Shown: positions 33,501 to 34,611 of the stretch, one piece after another | Numbering within the stretch: the stretch's first letter is position 1 | Layout: the number at the start of each line of letters is the position of its first letter | Assembly (NCBI GenBank): GCA_020439995.1 | Contig: JAGROY010000242.1 | Coordinates: 1-34,611 of the forward strand | DNA: 34,611 nt | Source: Verrucomicrobiia bacterium | GTDB lineage: Bacteria > Verrucomicrobiota > Verrucomicrobiia > Verrucomicrobiales > DEV007 | Direction: 5' to 3' | Position numbers and translations under genes: made by a program | Notes under the pieces: generated by a model | What the model saw: the letters and a program-made list of their open reading frames with translations, nothing else | Told to the model about the DNA's origin: nothing | Database searches by the model: none

Positions 33501-33649
33501 GCGGCGCTGGATTTTGCACGCAATGCCCACACCACACCTGTGGCACCAAGCACTGCTGCCAGTATCAGGACGCTCACGCCCGCTGCAGTTGATCGAGTCA
33601 ATCCACGGCGAAGCGCAGCACGACTCGTATCAAGTGAATCCTTTGCCAC
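30533..33649 (-). CDS. WD40-repeat membrane sensor histidine kinase
   Basis: This 1038-residue sensor has an unusual input region. A transmembrane helix (about 24-43; VSVLILAAVLGATGVVWAL) is followed by an alpha-helical stretch (ALHAIREAAAIRPTEQLRDEAIASLALLD). That stretch is typical of the WD40 tails of PVC serine/threonine kinases. About 600 residues of WD40-like propeller repeats come next (ISPDNRWLTAQSDNGSHYVW, AFSADGRHLMGTGWDG, VTRIWD). A second membrane helix (about 733-755) leads to a HisKA domain with H795 (SAGVAHDFKNLLS) and an HATPase domain (ILLNLVVNASEAMG, VEDNGVGIS, FEPFFTTKNVGSDRGTGLGL). With two helices the propeller should lie in the periplasm. Its ligand is unknown. It is co-transcribed with the response regulator and divergent from the RTX-like gene. 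Confidence 0.9.
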   Translation of the reverse strand: MAKDSLDTSRAALRRGLTRSTAAGVSVLILAAVLGATGVVWALRAKSSAALARDQLWESLVSQGRAERLSGEIGGRTKALHAIREAAAIRPTEQLRDEAIASLALLDLVPLTQVPTAGAGADRIAFSPNLDSYALAGEGRLSVYKAEGNERLMEFNSLPFYPERVSFSPDGRLIAVHYFYGSLVVCDTVSQKEVWRTQLKGTGAPVCELSFDGTGTLAVSAVAEGKLLLYEAATGKELRRIDAPAGARECGISGDGTRLAMASDSTVVIEELATGERESFAVGSDVTFLRWHPDNERIAVGCYSGQVSIIDPPMRAQLPMREHGSTVDWLAFSADGRHLMGTGWDGVTRIWDTNQGTQRLSTDLGRGRGFDLDGVRLAFYREYSSIGFWKFVTSPVYQGYAPPSAGNEKLFTVEISPDNRWLTAQSDNGSHYVWNVDSGRLSSIVDHRELIGSRFTADGQSLFGVTRHKDVRFWPFDSDLGKPKMEEGDIIEGLSNGEWGVLRVDVRGRNFATIYDSSGQAFAISLEQDGVSAKRLLTDIVREIGICNITTSLDRKWAVGSFWKNRSTLLWDLEEGRMVRELDAFGGDAVFFPGGKYLGIGSHQGLAVWDIGSWTEIKKFPRVASSSIPSGVKYSFDGRFGAYENTPVTTGLIDLATLELAATFTNPGQPRIGDTTFSDNGDHLIVSADGKLHAWNLPVLRDELAALGLNFGKQESHAIAPSALGAFSLDPNSAATIAVATMLVALVFGLYTMLYQHRMVRDFATVSQTLEKTQRELAQSEKMKALGTLSAGVAHDFKNLLSVIRLSNDLIRRDAGDRSDIMEEVDAIATAVSQGDHVVRAMLGYSRRRSDGHTLATNVGDVVDGIVALLGQQFLSGVALTVEVDKRLPPTVIPQGALEQILLNLVVNASEAMGGQGKLAIAVKQVKLDDLEAHHPGEEIVLHPQASPLGWIAIIVEDNGVGISPETCTRIFEPFFTTKNVGSDRGTGLGLSTVYKICANNGLGLRLGSAPGSGTRFTLALPVTAENDGVLDSHTAIL
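30547..30563. promoter_or_regulatory. TGTGC-N7-GCACA palindrome upstream of the response regulator
   Basis: TGTGCGAGTCGAGCACA lies in the last codons of the kinase gene, 61-77 bp before the response regulator start. It shares both 5-bp arms with the other three sites and differs from the 29815 copy at two central positions. It may give the regulator its own autoregulated promoter. Coding constraint (VLDSHTAIL) makes this copy less certain. Confidence 0.5.
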
Positions 33650-33702
33650 TGCCTGAACACCTTAGTCATTACTGAAAGAAATTGCGACAGGGAATATCGG
33701 CA

Positions 33703-33719
33703 TGTGCGCCACTCGCACA
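33703..33719. promoter_or_regulatory. TGTGC-N7-GCACA palindrome in the divergent kinase / RTX-like promoter region
   Basis: TGTGCGCCACTCGCACA is the exact reverse complement of the site at 29815-29831. It lies 54 bp before the kinase start and about 97 bp before the RTX-like gene, so it could control both directions. Two identical non-coding 17-mers 3.9 kb apart are unlikely by chance. Confidence 0.65.
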
Positions 33720-33815
33720 GTTGGCAGCGCTTGGCGGGGAGACAATGATCCTGTCCGTTGAAACCCATGTTCAGGCATTTCGTGGTCGATTCAACGTTAA
33801 CCCGCCATTGCATGT

Positions 33816-34604
33816 ATGATGATCCCATTCTCCGCACAACCGCACTTTAGACGCAGTACCATCGCCGCCGCATTCGTTGCGATTGCCACCACGGCCCGAG
33901 TCTCTGCCGATGTCAGCATTGAGACCTTTCACTTAGAAGATTTTCAGGCTTACACCGAAGCCTACTTCGGCTCCCTTGAGGCTGCTGAGCCCATCGAATC
34001 CTTTGGCACAAACCAGGTTTATGAAGCAAGCCCTGGCAGCAGGAACGATCCGCAATATTTCATCGGCATTGCCAGCTTCGATCAGAACGGAAACATTGTG
34101 CCTCCGACAGGGAACACCATGAACGGTCACGGAGGAAACGATCTTTTTGATCTGGACGGAGTGAACTGCATTGTGAATGGCGGCGAGGGTGGCGATCGCT
34201 TTCAGATGCTTGTAAACACGATGGGGAACGTCGTTCACGGTGGGAATGGCGACGATGGATTTCTGATCGCAGGAAGTGCTGGCGTGAAAGCGCGTGGAGG
34301 GGAGGCCTCCACCGTGGATCAACTTTTCGGCGACGACGGTAACGATGTGTTCCTGTTTGATAACCCCTCCCGAAATACCGAGTGCACAGGCGGGGCGGAT
34401 GCGGATCTCTTTGTCATTCTGCCGCAGGGCGGACAGCCTTTCGAACTCGCAACCGGCGGGTCTTTTGAGCGGGCCAACATCGTGAAAGATTTTCAGCTCG
34501 GCATCGATAAACTGGCGGCGGGGCCCGATGTGATCACCAGCATCGTCAGTCTGAACAACGGCTTCGATACGGGCATCCTCGTGACGTTGGATCTATCTTC
34601 ATAA
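33816..34604 (+). CDS. Secreted protein with degenerate RTX-like calcium-binding repeats
   Basis: This 262-residue protein has a signal peptide (STIAAAFVAIATTARVSA). After a unique N-terminal part come glycine/aspartate repeats similar to hemolysin-type (RTX) motifs: HGGNDLFDLDG, GGEGGDRFQ, GGNGDDGFLI, FGDDGNDVFLF and GGADADLFVI. A C-terminal RTX-like ending follows (IVKDFQLGIDKLA). The repeats are imperfect, so calcium binding is plausible but reduced. No T1SS genes are nearby, and the N-terminal signal suggests Sec export instead. It diverges from the WD40 kinase across a 166-bp gap carrying a palindromic operator-like site, so it may belong to the same regulon. ATGs at 33816 and 33819 are equivalent. 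Confidence 0.82.
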   Translation: MMIPFSAQPHFRRSTIAAAFVAIATTARVSADVSIETFHLEDFQAYTEAYFGSLEAAEPIESFGTNQVYEASPGSRNDPQYFIGIASFDQNGNIVPPTGNTMNGHGGNDLFDLDGVNCIVNGGEGGDRFQMLVNTMGNVVHGGNGDDGFLIAGSAGVKARGGEASTVDQLFGDDGNDVFLFDNPSRNTECTGGADADLFVILPQGGQPFELATGGSFERANIVKDFQLGIDKLAAGPDVITSIVSLNNGFDTGILVTLDLSS

Positions 34605-34611
34605 TGCACAT

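Overview
The window most likely comes from a Verrucomicrobiota-type bacterium of the PVC group. The evidence is a marker set that is common there: a DUF1549/DUF1553 plus DUF1501 gene pair, a very large FG-GAP/ASPIC-UnbV lipoprotein with thioredoxin and TPR parts, an ECF sigma factor carrying its own membrane segment and long C-terminal domain, PEP-CTERM proteins, a GTSSGGTYS-type secreted protein, and Y_Y_Y and WD40 sensor kinases. This is inferred from gene content only. No rRNA or tRNA gene was recognised.

Layout. Positions 1-3131 (minus): a large LamG / dockerin / lectin-like / Ig-like surface protein, split by one frameshift and running off the left edge. Positions 3159-7420: a two-component cluster with a stand-alone receiver (minus), a reg_prop/Y_Y_Y histidine kinase (plus) and a NarL-type regulator (minus, one frameshift). 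Nested palindromes lie in the divergent gap. Positions 7696-7882: a decayed second copy of part of the lectin-like gene. Positions 7880-11398 (minus): the FG-GAP/ASPIC/thioredoxin/TPR lipoprotein, interrupted by one in-frame TGA. Positions 11734-13596 (minus): ECF sigma factor. Positions 13763-17024 (plus): DUF1549/DUF1553 and DUF1501 proteins, overlapping. Positions 17065-19374 (minus): tandem FGE-sulfatase-like protein with dockerin. Positions 19533-21272 (minus): MsbA-like ABC exporter. Positions 21390-22085 (plus): SanA-like DUF218 protein. Positions 22082-29636 (minus): five closely packed genes for surface or secreted proteins. Positions 29854-33649 (minus): response regulator and WD40 sensor kinase. 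Positions 33816-34604 (plus): a secreted protein with degenerate RTX-like repeats.

Two signals stand out. First, the in-frame TGA at 9482-9484 is followed by a perfect 8-bp hairpin with a GGTCG loop starting 17 nt after the TGA. That geometry is very close to the E. coli fdhF SECIS, so the 1172-codon lipoprotein is a candidate new selenoprotein; a nonsense mutation is the alternative. Second, a palindrome TGTGC-N7-GCACA occurs four times, in the gaps or gene ends just upstream of the WD40 kinase, its response regulator and the surface-protein operon. Two of these sites are identical 17-mers in opposite orientation 3.9 kb apart. This points to a self-contained regulon in which kinase and regulator control collagen-like, S74-autoprocessed and PEP-CTERM surface proteins.

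The first 7.5 kb looks visibly more GC-rich than the rest and holds both clear single-base frameshifts. These could be real decay or low-quality sequence.
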